A DNA stretch of 64,000 bases from assembly GCF_021462225.1 (NCBI RefSeq), contig NC_061800.1, positions 5,032,501-5,096,500 on the forward strand. The letters are read 5' to 3'. Below the pieces are notes generated by a model. It had not been told where the DNA came from, made no database searches, and worked only from the letters and a program-made list of their open reading frames with translations. A program made the translations under genes and the position numbers. Within the stretch, counting starts at the first letter, position 1. Each line of letters opens with the position of its first letter. Origin of the DNA: Girardinichthys multiradiatus. Its lineage: Eukaryota > Chordata > Actinopteri > Cyprinodontiformes > Goodeidae. Shown one piece after another: positions 46,486-61,500 of this stretch.

Positions 46486-46520
46486 CTTCTCTGTCAGAGG
46501 CGTCGAGAAGGTGAAGAATA
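46486..46520 (+). other. RIF1: RIF1 5'UTR part of first coding exon
   Basis: 35 bases between the acceptor TCTGAAATCTTCAG and the start codon. A second ATG follows immediately (ATGATGG), so initiation could use either. Confidence 0.6.
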
Positions 46521-49500
46521 ATGATGGCGACTTCAGGGCCTCCTAGCACCTCCAGCTTCCTCCCTCTGTTGGAGACTCTGGAGGACAGTACAGCTGGACA
46601 GTCGGAGCAGACAGACGCCTACCTGACCATCGCCAAGTGAGTCACCTGTTTTGCTTCTCTACAGGTCAGAGAGGTCGAGGGAAAGAATAACTTGTCTTTG
46701 TTTTTTTTTTCAGTCGGCTCAGTGGAGAGGAAGGCCGCCAGTTTCTCCCAGCAGTAGAAAATAACTTTTCACGTTTGGGTAAAGTCATACTGGTGAGTCT
46801 TCAGCCCATCAGATAGACAACAACTGACTCAGAATTGAATGTTCTATGTTAAGCATCCCCGTTCACCTGGGATCCACAATTTGCCTTTAACCTTGGTTGG
46901 ATCTGGACACATTTAGCTGTTTACCTACCTGCAGTCATTTGGTACCCGGCGCTTTCAGGTGCGAGATGAAACAGTCCCTCATGAGATGTTTGGTGCAGAT
47001 GATGCTGAAATAAGTATCCTTCAGGAGGATGTTGTGTACCTACTTGGACAACTAACCATTTAAAGTTTTTTATCATTTACTCGCTCTAACTGATAAAAAC
47101 GTTATATATTATCATCAGGTGGTCACTCAGTTATTTAGGTTTGATCAAGGACCATAGTCATATTTTTAGGTCAAACTGGCCCAAACGTGGATCAGACCCT
47201 AAATATGGAAATGGGATGGGGGACTGGTCAGGCTACCAGTCCAACACAGGGCCAGTTAACCTGTGGTGCATGCTTTTGGACTGTGGGAGGAAGCTGTATT
47301 ACTCAGAGAGAACCTACATACACACATGATTAACATGCACGCTCAATGCAGAAAAACCCCTGGTTGGGATTTACACCTTAGATCTTCTTGCTGCAAGACA
47401 ACAGTGCTTCTAACTGCACCCCACCAGAAGTCCTAAAATAGTTGACTTATCAGAAACATAAACTGATATGCAATGATTCAGCAGCTCAGTGATTGTTATA
47501 GAATTTGTAAATTGCCTCTTTTAATGATAACATGTTGTGAGATATCCTGTAAATCCCTACCCTAATAGTTTCTGGGTCTGTATGTTGTTTCTAGACCCAC
47601 ACCAGCAGTCCAAACACAGAGCTGAGCCAAGCTGCCTTACAGGCTTTAGGGTTCTGTGTGTACCATTCTCAGGTGGTTTCTGGAATCTCTGGTAAGTGTT
47701 TTTTATTCGTCACTCAGTGCTACAGATGGCTTTAACTCGTCGGTGTGTTGGTACTGCTCACAATGAATCCTCTGTTTTCCAGAGGTCTTTGCAGCACAAA
47801 TACTGTCAGCACTTTGCTCCTTGGTGACGAAGTCGACCGATAAGAACACCTGTACCAGAGCCTTATGGGTGATCTCCAAACAGAGCTTTCCTGCAGATGT
47901 AGTTGGCAGAAATGTAAGCTTTGGCAGTGATTGATATTGGACGGGTATTATTGGTGCAGGTGGTTAAACAGATCGGTTGGTGTTCTTTACTTCAGGTTCC
48001 GACTTTGCTGGGTTCTTTGGAGGGTGTGTGGAACAGGGAGGACATCCAGTCTACAGTAATGGAGCACGAAGCCCTGAATGTGGTCATCAGGTACTCTTTT
48101 TGTTCTGCTTGTCACTTCCTTTATCATTACTTCATGAACTTGTTTAAAACTCTGAACTCTTCACCTCAGTCTCTCACCATGACTCAGCATCACTTGACCC
48201 CCTCTGGCTGTGCCTCTGGTTGTCTCATGTTCAGGATGCTAGAGCAGGCACCAACACAAATGTGTGACGGAGCAGTGCGGTGGGTGAAGCTGGTCATCCC
48301 ACTGGTGGTGCACTCCGCCTCCAAGGTGCGTCTACGCGCTGCTGCAGCCTTGGAGATGGGCATGCCTCTGCTGCTGACCAAACAGAAGGAGGTGGCTGCC
48401 GTCATCGAACCATTGATGTCTACAGTGAGTTTCTGTGTGTGCGTGTGGGTGTCACATTGCAATAAATAAAAATAGTTGTGAGAAAATCAACTATTTTATT
48501 CATTCTCACAGAAACTGATCCCAGAGCTGCAGAAGCTCTTTATGTCCAAGAATGAAACCAACGTCCTGAAGCTCTGGCCTTTGTTTGTGAAGCTCCTCGG
48601 AAAGGTAAAATGTCTCGGCTGTTTATCTGAATGAAGGGTGACGTTTCAACACATCCATGTGTCTAAAAAAGCTCTCTTCACAAATCCTAACACAGAAAAT
48701 AAGAGACTCACTTCGAATCGACAACTTAACGTAGTTCTAGCATCTGCCTCAGTCCCAGGTTGAACCTTTAAAAAGCACTTCAGCTGATGAAGATGGGTCT
48801 GTTTGTATGGATTTTGACCAAATTGAGTGTCTTTGTAGAACCTAATGTCTTTATTATTTATTATTATGACCATCCTACTGTGTCGTTCAGAACCATTTGC
48901 CACTGTGGCAAGTAGCCCAAATAAATATCCCAAACTAATAACACAGGGTTCCTACACAGTCTTGAAAAGTCTGCAATTTGTTTTTATCACTTTCCAAGTT
49001 TGGATGCATATGGCAACAAGACGATTTCCAGGTTTTGTTCTTCTTTCTTTTTCTAAAGGACAATCATCCACTAATGTTTCTTTATCCTTGATTTACCACA
49101 TTCAACCCTTGATGTTTACCCATCGGTATTAATTTTTTCGCTTACTCGATGTACATCATTAAAAAAAAATCAATAAAGTGCCTTTTTGATACTTTGATCT
49201 CGAAGCACCTTTAGATTCAGTTTAACTGGACCTGTTCTTAAACTAGGTCTGAAATGCCAGAGCACTTGAACCACCATTTTGGGATGTTTTACAAGCTAAA
49301 TAAACTACCAAGAATCTGCATTTAGTCAAGGATGCGCCATTCCTTATGAATAAGTTCAAGAGTTATAGAAGTTGAAATGGGGCTGATTGGAGTTGATCCA
49401 GATTCCAAGAAGCAGCTTCATTGTGCTGTTCCATTATTTGTGGAACCAACAGCATTATGACTTCATTGCTACTCACACAGATTCAAAGTTAATATTTGTA

Positions 49501-52500
49501 CTCAAATGTCCAGCATTTTATAAACAATTATGGGGAAAAAAACTAGAAATTGAGTCTGAACGGATGTGTAGGAACCCTGCTAACAGTTTTCCTTCTAGCG
49601 TCATCCTGCAGAGCAGTTAGGAGAGCTGAGGTCTGACTAGTAATAAAACTATGTTGGCATGTGTTCCCTGCCCAGCTGCTGCACAAAGGAGGTCCTTTCA
49701 TCAACTCTCTGCTGCATCTGGAGGAGCTTGGTTTCCGCAGCTCTTCTCCCACCATCAAGAAGATTGCCTTCATTGCCTGGAAGAGCCTCATCGATAACTT
49801 TGCTCTCAACCCAGGTGAACTCCAGCATCCCAGGCTGACCCCTGTCCCCTTAACTCCCACATGTTGCCCTTTCATTCATGACTAAGGTGTGAAACTCTTC
49901 CAGATATCCTGTGTAGCTCCAAACGCATAAAGCTCCTCATGCAGCCACTGACATCCATCCATGTCAGAACAGAGGCCCTCCTGCTAACCAAGGTTGAAGT
50001 GTGGTGGTATCTCATTGTGCAGCTGGGACCCAATCTGTCCTCCAACTTTGATCAGGTCAGGAGCTCCTATGTCACACATTCCTACTGATCAGCCTAAGTT
50101 ACCCATGCATGACGAGGGTGTCCGTTTTGTGAGATGTTGGTGGTGTCTGATTCTCTGCAGGTTTCCGTGCCTCTGCTCCAGTCAGCCATCGGATCTGGTT
50201 CATCCTCTATTCCTAATACTCCTTCTCGAGCCGTCAGTCAAAACGGAGCCATGTTACCCAGCACGCCAAAATCAGGTTGAGTTCTCTGTCACGATGGATA
50301 ATTTATGGGCCAGAAGCTTTCGGATGGAAATACAACTCTCCCGTGTTAACTTTGTCTTTGCAGGCAACGTGAGCTTCAACACTTCGGCCAGCACACCTCG
50401 AATGGACCTAAACTCCAGCATGCAGGCTTCAGGCAGCTTCTCCTCTATTCAGCTGCTGGGGCTGGAGATGCTGCTTCACTACTTGCTGGGACCAGAGGTT
50501 GTTGCTGCTGCAACAAAGAACAAGCTCATATTAAATCTGGGTGGGTGAGAGCCACACACGTTCAGCTGAGTCTTCCCTGCAGGGGCCTGAGTTGCTCTGA
50601 TCAGGGTTCTGATGGAGTCCAGAAAAGTCTAGAATATAAGTATTTTCTTTGTCTGGGTTATCTTGGGAAAAATTTATTCCCAGATATGTTTCTTATCTAA
50701 TTGTAGAATTCTGTTTGTTCATCCATATTCTGTCATCGAACCATCTGTCCAGCTTCTGTCCAGTCCATGGTTTTTACAGATCCTATATTTAAAGCCAGAC
50801 CCCTTTAGAAGGATCTGCCCCAAAATTAGAATAAACTTTAGTGTTTATACAGTAAAGGTGAGCTGAGATCTCAGAATGTTTACTTGAATGTGTAGAAATC
50901 CTGATTGACAAGCACAGCTCTGTTGGAAGGAATCCAACATATGGTTACTCCACTGCACAGATGTTTTAGAATCGCTGCATTTATTTTGGTTTTACTTTGG
51001 ATGGAAATGACTCTTGTGTCCACGCATGCTGCAGTTTTCCTTAATGTGAACATCGTGTTTTGTTTCCAGAACCTCTGAACCACCCGCTCCTGTCTGGTGC
51101 ACCGTCCTTCATGAAACACGCTGCTGTGCTCATCTCCAGCATCAGAGATGGCTTCACCAACATCGGCAAAGATGCTCCAGGTGAGCAGAGATGGTTGGTG
51201 GGAGGGGGTTACCAGAGTTTTACTTCTCTTAGTCTCTACTACAGACCGACTGGATCTTCATCTACTGCTGGAGCAGGTCTTGCTCAAGATGGCTATTTCT
51301 TTTTTATTAATTCAAGGATTACCTGCCTGGTCCATTTTACTTTCATCACTGTCCTGTCAGTGTTTGGGAAAGTTCGAAGACCTTTTTTTTTTTTCTCCCA
51401 GTCCCTCTCCCCAAATCTCTAAACATGCAGTAATGGCTAATCTAAATGATATTTGGCAGACAAAACAACGGTTCCCTCTCCATCCCGGTACAGCTGTTAA
51501 TGGATTAGCGGACTCTTGGTGACTATAGGCAAGGCGAGTTTATTTGGCTATTTAGCAAGAAGACAATTCAAAGTGCTTTACATGATGACAAAAGGACATT
51601 GCTGTGGCCTGATAAAGGGAAATAAAATACCGTTGGACGATAGTGAAGATAATGAATGCACTTGATGCTTTCTCCCTGGAGAGGAGGCAACTCCTTAGAA
51701 CTGGTCTGACCCATTATGCATCCTGATAATGGGAGAATATTCCTTTTAAAACTGGTCCACGTCTGGACCAAGAGTCATAGACTCCCTGATGCTCTGTATC
51801 TTCCTCCTAACGTCGTCTAGGAGAGCCCAGCTCAACCACACTCAGACTTGGTAAGCAAATTAACACTTAATCATTATAAATCACATTGAAACACTGATTA
51901 AGCCAATTAAACTGAAAAAAAAAGTTACACACACGTACTCTATCACTGTCATTAACCACCAAACAAGCAAATGGTGTCATCAGACGAGCTACCGGAGAGA
52001 CTACGTAACGTTTCCTCACTTTGAAAAGGAAAAAATGTAGGATATTGTAGTGGCTTACGCTGCTGTTCACCTTCACCCTCATCGACTCCAACATGTTTCC
52101 ATTTCAGGTGCTGAATCATCACTGTGGTGCTCCTGTGCAATGTCAAATCACTTTTGCAAAGCTTACGTGTTAGGCATTTATTAGTTTTGTGAAGCATGAA
52201 GTGTTCCCACTCTTTTGAGAACTTGGGTTGAACCGTTTCTTCTGTAGAATTTATTTAATCTTTAAAAATGCCGCCTCTGCTCTGCCTCCACCTCGCTCTG
52301 TTTAGCTTGCTCTGCAGGTTGAGTTTTTTTTAAAAACTTTATTTCTGTCAGCCCTAATTGACATGTGGTGATGTAAACGGCTCCGTGACGTGGCGAGTGA
52401 TTTAGAAATCGCGCGACACAACAAATCGATAATGAAATGCGTTGCAAGCACTTTTAATAATTGATTTTCATCGATCTGTTGTTGCAGCCCTAGAGGTGTG

Positions 52501-55500
52501 TGTCATCTGCTTAGTTATGGTAACTTATAATCTTGATATGATCTGAGCAAGGGGGAGCATGTAGATATTGAATAAGAGGGGTCCCGGGATGGAACCTTGG
52601 GGAACCCCTCATGTGATTTTTTTTTTTTTTTTTGTCACCTGATGTAAAGTTTCCTATTGACACAAAAAAAGTCCCTGTCCTTCAAGAAAGACTCAAAACA
52701 GCCAAGTTCTCCAGTCACTCCAGGAATATACTGTGATCAATAGTGTTGACTTCAGTGGCCGTATTCCACCTGCTACTTTAAGGCTTGGAAAGCAGCAAAA
52801 CTCTTGTTAGTGATAGCGACCCTCTCAGTGCCAGCCAGTGATTTACCTACAGGGGTTGGACAATGAAACTGAAACACCTGGTTTTAGACCACAATAATTT
52901 ATTAGTATGGTGTAGGGCCTCTTTTTGCAGCCAATACAGCGTCAATTCGTCTTGGGAATGACATATACAAGTCCTGCACAGTGGTCAGAGGGATTTTAAG
53001 CCATTCTTCTTGCAGGATAGTGGCCAGGTCACTACGTGATACTGGTGGAGGCAAACGTTTCCTGACTCGCTCCTCCAAAACACCCCAAAGTAGCTCAATA
53101 ATATTTAGATCTGGTGACTGTGCAGGTTATGGGGTCACTTTCATGTTCATCAAACCAATCTTTCACCTGTCTTGCTGTGTGTATTGGTGCACCGCCTTCA
53201 GGATACAATGTTTGAACCATTGGGTGCACATGGTTGTCAAGAATGGTTCAGTAGTTCTTGGCCCATCTAGCACAAGTATTGGGCCAAGGGAATGCCATGA
53301 TATGGCAGCCCAAGCCATCACTGATCCACCCCCATGCTTCACTCCGGGCATGCAACAGTCTGGGTGGTACGCTTCTTTGGGGCTTCTCCACACCGTAACT
53401 CTTCTGGATGTGGGGAAAACAGTAAAGGTGGACTCATCAGAGAACAATACATGTTTCACATTGTTCACAGCCCAAGATTTGCGCTCCTTGCATCATTGAA
53501 ACCGATGTTTGGCATTGGCATGAGTGACCAAAGGTTTGGCTATAGCAGCCCGGCCGTGTATATTGACCCTGTGGAGCTCTCGACGGACAGTTCTGGTGGA
53601 AACAGGAGAGTTGAGGTGCACATTTAATTCTGCCGTGATTTGGGCAGCCGTGGTTTTATGTTTTTTGGATACAATCCGGGTTAGCACCAGAACATCCCTT
53701 TCAGACAGCTTCCTCTTGTGTCCACAGTTAATCCTGTTGGATGTGGTTCGTCCTTCTTGGTGGTATGCTGACATTACCCTGGATACCGTGGCTCTTGATA
53801 CATCACAAAGACTTGCTGTCTTGGTCACAGATGCGCCAGCAAGACATGCACCAACAATTTGTCCTCTTTTGAACTCTGGTATATCACCCATAATGTTGTG
53901 TGCATTTCAATATTTTGAGCAAAACTGTGCTCTTACCCTGCTAATTAAACCTTCACTCTGCTCTTACTGGTGCAATGTGCAATCAATGAAGACTGGCTAC
54001 CAGCCTGGTCCAATTTAGCCATGAAACCTCCCACACTAAAATGACAGGTGTTTCAGTTTCATTGTCCAACCCCTGTACATGCAGAATTTATGTAAACCAC
54101 TGGTTGAAATGCACACAACTGAAAGTCAGGATAAACTACACTCAAGGTTCCACTGTGATTTGCATACATGTACCTGAGCGGTCAGTTTAGAACCAAGCTG
54201 TATGTTTTAGGATTAGAGCTTCACAATATATTGAATCACAATCATCATGTAATGTTGGTGTGGGCAGTAAAAAGAACTGCTTGATAGCAATATTTGGAAG
54301 GATGATATTTTTCAAGCTTTACATTTCATGCAGAGACTGAATTCATGGTATTGGCATGACAGACTTCACTATAGAGTCAGCTAATTTGGCCAGCTGGATG
54401 AACTCTTAACCCCCCTTGTGCCCAGAGTCTTCGCTGGTTCTCTTCTTTCACTCAGAATCTCTTGTTTGTGAAACTATAAATCGCATGAATTCGGACCGTG
54501 GGGCCACCTTGCTATAAACGACCCTGTCCCCATTGAGATGGTCCTCAATTGTAATGAAAAATGAACCAAACTGCGTTGAACTGACCTGACTCGACCCAAA
54601 TAGGTTGGGCACTGATGGTAAAGAGGCTTATAGCTGACTGGGAGTGGTGCGGTAATAACAGAAAAGACATACCTGGTGTAATTGTATGGCAATAACTTCC
54701 TCTGATCCAGCTCTGATTAAAATGCTTCAGTGAGTTTAGCTTGACTCCTGATTGGAACTCTTGCTTTATGTAAACTGCAGCACACTTGATGTATGAACAC
54801 TACGGAGCAGTGTTGGCAAACCTATAAAATACAGCCCTTTCACCAACCGTATGATTGCAAGTTTGGAGCTGATTCTGAATGTAAACAGTCTTACCTCTTC
54901 TTTCCATCCACAGAGCCGGTGTTGGCCGTCATATGGACCAGTCTTGTCCAGTTTGTCAGTTTCACTATAGAGTCAGGTAAGCACCTCTTCTGCTGGCTTT
55001 TTAGTGGTTTAGTATATACCTAAACACAGGAAGGCTCATTGTGTTGCACTGAATAATTGCAGTTACACTGTTTGAGTGCCAGCTTCTGTAGGATTCCTAT
55101 TATTACTACTTGAAATAGAAGCCAAGACTCTGAGCTCAGAGTTTATTGCTGTGGCTTGCATTGCACAAGTTTTTGTAGCATTGTATAATATCTGTTTCAC
55201 GTGTGAAGGAAGAAGTGAAAGCTTTCCAATGCTGTGTAGACATGAAGACCTGTTTCCTTTCCAAAAACTGTTGCAGGGTCTGGATGTTTGTTGGCTTCAC
55301 TGACTTCAGATCTTGGCAGTCAAATTGTGCGTTCTGTTTGAAATCGGAAGTCAGAATTTCCAACCTCTGAGTATGAAATTACAACCGAAATTCTTTCTCT
55401 AGGCCCCGGCACCAATAAAACACAAACTGGTAACTGGTCCTTGGCTGGTGATTAGAGCCTCTGGTTTAGACTGCGGTGAAGAAAACTCTAGGAGGCACAA

Positions 55501-58500
55501 ATGAATATTGCAGCATGATGAAGTATTTCTAAGGTTCTTCTTTGGAAAGACCAAACCATAATGAAGAGTTTGATCACAATGCACAGCAGCCTTTTCCTGC
55601 TGATATGCTGTGTTTGGTTATTAGAAACTGCTGAACTGATTTCAGTTAATTAATTACAGGGAAAAAAATGGACTGAGAAAAATGTGTTTAGTCACACCTT
55701 TCTCAGGTCCCTCATTTATGGCCCAACACTAACACTGATGCACACACTCCAGCCCAGTAGGTGGGGGTAATACACCTAAAGTTTTTTGTCAGCCGTGAAA
55801 AAGATCCCCTGGACGAAATGAGCACCGCCACGCTTCAAGCCTCTGGTATTAGTGATGGAACTTATGTCTCTGTGAAAGGAACCGTGTACTTCAGAGAGCT
55901 GTTCTAATGATCGATTTTTAAAAATATTCATGTTTTAAAGAAAAAGGCTGTTTATCCCTAATATGGTGTTCAAACCTGGCATGTGTGGGTGAAATTCACA
56001 AAGTTGAATCATCTGTATTAAGTAAGGTGCAGAATAGAACCACTGCATGTTCATGTAAAATAATCATCCTTTATGCGTATATTTTCATGAAATTAAGTAT
56101 AAATTATCATAATATTTAATTAAATTCTTTACTACAAATGTCGTGTGCATTAATAGCATTTCAGTGATATTTGTAATATAGAAGCAAAATAAAGAAAGCA
56201 AAATGTAACAAAATAGAAGAGAAAAATGCTCCCAGATACATCGCTTTGTTGTTGCGCCACTCATTTCTTCTTCGAGAAAGAAGCACACTGTGACCATCCT
56301 CTTCCTCTCTAACGCTGCATGCAGCCGGCGTTGGCGTCTCACGGCTGTCTGCACCATGACCCCTAATGAGTGACAGTAAGCAATGGGCGTGTGCTCATAC
56401 CACCCCTCTTCTGTACGTAATAAACATAATATAATTAAAAATGAAATTGAAGCAGCGAGTGCAGTGCATGCAGGGTATTAAATGCAAGCATAGTAAAACA
56501 AAGAACGGCTCTCGCTGACTGAGACTCCAGTCCCGTCGTTGAAGGTAAAGAGCTGTTTAAAAGAATCAGATGGTTCTTGAACGTCCCATCAATATCTGGC
56601 ACCACCTCATTGCAGAACATGATGTTGCGAACAGACACTACAGCTAATGTTAGCTTCAACATACCTGGACAGGTTCAGAGCCAAATTGAGCAAGTCTGCG
56701 TTTCACATCTGTTCTTTGATTCCGCTGTCAGCCAACATTTATATAAAAAGCTGCACCTATTGTGTGAAATATTCCTATTTGATAATGTTGTTAAAATGCA
56801 GTTAATAGAGAGCAAAGACTCTAATTAGATTTTTTCATCATATTTCACCACTAGCATAAACACATTTTGCCTGCTGTTAAGCATGGCGGTGGATGGGGGG
56901 TGATTAGGGCTTGTTCCACTGGGGTCATTGGGTCGACCATGAATTCTGTGGCCCAAAGTCTGTTTGTTGGTTTCAGAACCTACAGACGATGTCAGTATGT
57001 TACTGTGGCTGCTGCCCAGCAGGCGGGGCTCTCCAGTTGTGGGTTCAGCCTTGCAGCTCCACATAGAGTACTCTGATTGGGTTGTAGAATTACCCTTGAG
57101 ATGAGGATCAGTAAGACCTTGTCCTCGTCTCCTGCACGACCCAGTCTCACCATCATCATCAGTTTAAGTCTGAGCCTACTGATCTTTGTGGTCTAGGCTG
57201 ATGTGAGGAGAGAAAAACACTGAGGGGCATGTCCCCGATGATGAGTTTTCTCACATCTTGAACGAATCCATGATGTTGGTCACCCCTAGGTTTGTTTGAA
57301 GTACTATGTGCTCTGTGTCAGCAGGCAGTAAGAAGGAGCGCCAGGGCTGTGAGGTGCTTACCCTGATGCTTCAGGCACTGCAGAGTATCGTCGCCTCAGA
57401 GGCTCTGTCTGCAGACAAATGCCTGGTGAGATGGCTGCCAGATCACGAACTCCATACTAGATCTAGGAAAAAATCTGTCACTTTTAACCATGCCGTTGAA
57501 TTCTCCTGTAGATTTTGTTAGAGGCCACAGTGAAAGGTCTGCCTCAGAGAGTTCTCGGCTCCGCTTCCTATCAAGTGGGCAAGATGGATGTGCTGAATGT
57601 GAGTATCTCTTTAGTTTCTGACTTTGTGGGGATGATGTGTTCAGGGTGATGTGCTTCCATCTTTGTGTTTGCTTCTGCAGGGTACCCCAGCTCTATTCCT
57701 CATCCTTCTCCTCTTCAACAGCAGCAAGCTTCCAGCCTACGTAGAGGATGAGAGGTAGATATGTTCTCCAGTTTTAACAGTTTAAACATCTCCCAGAAAA
57801 ACTGGATTGTAAAGAGTTGATGCATTCCTGATAAGTTAACGTGTATGTCTCCAGGTTCTTTCATTGCCTGCAGACTCTAGTCTCATACGGCCTGTCTGGA
57901 CCCACTTCTCCTCTAGCATTTGCTGAGGCCGTGCTGGGTGCCATGAGCAGCTGTGCAGGGTCTCTGCAGAACAAGGAGCAGCTGTGGAGGATGTGGAGTT
58001 TAATAGTTGGCCCTCTGACTGACACAATCACACAGGTGGGAGAGGCTGAAGGGCTGATCAGCTGTCATTCAGTGTGTTTACAGGGACTTTAAAATGAGTT
58101 ACTGTACATAGAAAACAGCCAATGACATGTTGATAGAGGACTATCTGACCCGTCACAGAGCTCTATAAAATCTTTAGTAATTGTGAGTCCTGCTAGGGAC
58201 AGATTTCCTGAAACTGCACAGCTAATTCTTGACGGGACTCTTGGATCACATGGTTTCTTGTGGTTTACAGTTAATTGAGTGTGAATTTAAGTGTTTTTTA
58301 GCTGCTCTGCTCAAGTCTCTTCCACACACAGCTGTGGAGTTTTTTGCTTTAAGAGAGCTTAATATGTCAAGCCGTTTAAAACTTTGCATAAAAGAAATGT
58401 TAAAATACAATTTAAAGTTTACCAAAGTTAAATCAAGTTCATTTTAAATTCAAATCCTGAATGGATCTCAAGCTTTAATCACTCATTGGTCAGGCCAACA

Positions 58501-61500
58501 GTTTGTTTTTTGTCAGATCCAAAAGCTGCTGTAAACAGAAATGTTTTCAGTCCTGATTTGAAGGAACCAACAGTTTCTTCACATCTCAGGTTTTCAAGGA
58601 GTTTGTTCCTAAGTTGAGAAGCGTAGAAACAAAATGCTGCCTAAGCTTGTTTAGTTCTGGTCCTGGAAACACTGGGTAAGTAAGTCTCTGAAGCAACTTT
58701 ATAGACCAATAGCAGCATTTTAAAGTCTATACTTTGATAAAAAGGGTCCAATTTGAGTGATTTAAGAACTGCTATGAAATAATCCATTGTCCTGTTATTG
58801 GTCAGGACTCTGGCAGCAGGTAAACTGCAGCTGACTGATATTTTTACACAGACCAGTAAAGACACAATTGCAGTATTCTAACTTACTCAAACTAGGCATT
58901 CACCAGTTTTTCTGTTTGCTGTTTTGAGAAGAAAGTCTTTATTCTAGTTAAAAGTATTTTATACCCAAAAAGACGACGGTTTCTTGCATGCTCTGTGGTC
59001 TTTGTCTGCTTGGAGTCTAGCTGGACACTCATGTCTTTTTTTGTATTTTTGAGAATAAAAACAATGACTTGTCTTTGCATTAAGCTGTAGGAATATGTTG
59101 TTAACCTCTAACATAATAAATCACTTTCCACAGTCTAATGAAGTTAACCAAGGTGATGCTCTGGAGCACAACTTCAGTGCAATGCATTCTGCGTTGATGT
59201 TCCCTGTCACACACCTCCTCCACGGCACTCTGCTCCAGCAGGTTTGTTGATGCTCATTTTTGTTAAATTCAAAGATGGTTTCTCTGCTAATTCTGGTTAC
59301 TGCTTTGACCTCAGGTGTCCCAGAAGTCCATGCTGTCCTCCTGGTTGAAGTTGTACAGAGTTTTCGCTCGCTGCTCTGCTCTGGTGGTCACAGCTGAAGA
59401 AAACATCTGCTGTGAGGAGCTCTGTGTGAAGATGGCTGCAGCAGTAGACAGAGAGGCGCTGATGGTGAGTGTAGTGGAGGTGTGGGGGTAACTCCAGATG
59501 TAAACAGACCTTTAGTTGCATTCATGCCTTCTGATCCTGCAGGTTCCTTCAACATTAAACACTGTCTCCAGTATCCTGCATGTCATGGTGGAGTGTGTGG
59601 ACTTCTCTCCATACACACCTCACTTTCAACAGAAGCTGAAGTGTAAGTAGTGGAACTTTTGTCACTTTTCACGGCCGTGTAGAAGATCTGGCTTTTTAAA
59701 ACCTGTTTCCTTCCAGTTCCTCACACTCCTGTGAACTGGACGCGGAAACAGAGCAAAGCCATGGGGAATCTGTCTACGTTCCTCTCCCTGCTGGTGCAGT
59801 GTCTGCAGGTTTACCTCGAGGCCCCAGAGGCTTCCCCTGAGACGGCGGGCTCAGTGCTGGTCTCCGTTGTGTCCGCTCTCCTTACCAACCTTGTCCTCGG
59901 CAATGCCATCACGGAGGCCCTAAACGCTCTGATTCAGCCCCTCATGCTCTTTTATAAGCCTGCTGCAACCGAGACCACTAAATTCTCCATTCACCTTGAG
60001 GGAAAGGTCAGTACTTTACCAAACACGTCCTCAAAATAAGCAGTGTTTAATGAATAGTTTTTAGAAGTTGCTATCGGTCTGCTGCAGCTGGAAAAACTTC
60101 TCTGTGAGGTCCTTGGCTGCCTGCAGTCGCGCTCCACCCTAACCTACAATAATGAGCTGCTAGCACTACTGTCACCTCTGCTTTGTGTGGTGTTCCCACA
60201 CAAGAACAAGCATCTGCGCACGGTGGTCACACAGTTCTGGAACGCCACCTTTGCCAACACAGTCAGCCTTGAATATCCTGAGGAGATCAGGTGAATATAT
60301 GGCGCTTGTTACAATGCTGTCTTCAATGTCTGAATAGTCCCGTTTGTTCACGATAAATGAAAAACAGCCAAGATATTAAGTCGTTTTCTAGAAGTTAACG
60401 ATCGCTTACATCTCACAGGCCAGTACTGAGCCAAGTGAAACAGAAGACTCCGATCATTCTTCCAGGCTTTGAGGCCATCAGTGTTCCTGATGAGTTCAGT
60501 GAAACCTGTTCTGTAAGTTGCTTGTATTGGTCTGACCTTTAACATTCTGCTTGCAGCTTCAGCACTCTAACGCTATCTTTGTGTGTGTTCAGAGTGAGAG
60601 CTCTCAGCTGGAGACAAAGCTCAGTGGGATGCCCATTAGTTCTACTGGGAAGAGGGACTCCACGCTCAATAAACCTGAGCTGAAGGACAGGAGATCCACA
60701 AAGACATCCAAGCCAGTTTCAGTAAGTTCTAAACCCACTTTTCACATCACATTTCATGCAAGCCCTTAAAAAGAATTCATACCGCTTCAATGTCTACCAC
60801 ATTATGGCATAATACAACCAGAAGAATGTATGTGATAGACCATAGAATTTTAAAGTGGGGTGTGCATTTATATTCAACCTCATTTCATCTGAGACTAAAT
60901 GGAATTCAGAGCCTCCTAATGCCCAGTGTGTGATTTAATATCGGTATAAATGCAGCTGTTTCTGGACTCAGAGGTTTGTTGGAGAACATTAGAGAACAAA
61001 CGGCATCACAAAGACCAAGGAACACAGCAGACAGGTCAGGGAGAAAGTTGTGGAGAAGTTTAATGCAGGTTTAAGTTAGAAAACAACATCTGTTCAATCT
61101 GTCTGAAGTGGAAAGAAATGCTACACTCAGTCCCGCTATAAATGCATGCTTCAGTTTTTCCCCTAGGAATGGCATCTTAACATAATATAAATGCAGCATA
61201 ATTCAATAGTTACTTTAAATGTACAGACTATTTCCTTACTGACAGCCCAGCCGGGTCAACACCTCTCACCCTGATGACGTGTTAATTTTTGTTGCTTGTG
61301 GGGGGCGGAGCCTGAACCACTTAGTTTGATACGGAGTAGGAGAGTTGTGGGTGCTACTCACAGGGGGAGTAAGTGCTGCTATCCTTACAACACTGGATGT
61401 TTAAAGGACGCAGATATTTTAAAGATATTTGTTTGGCACTAGCAACAGGGGCGCCTCTTCAATACAATGATGGGAAACCCTTACAATATTAAGCTTTTAT

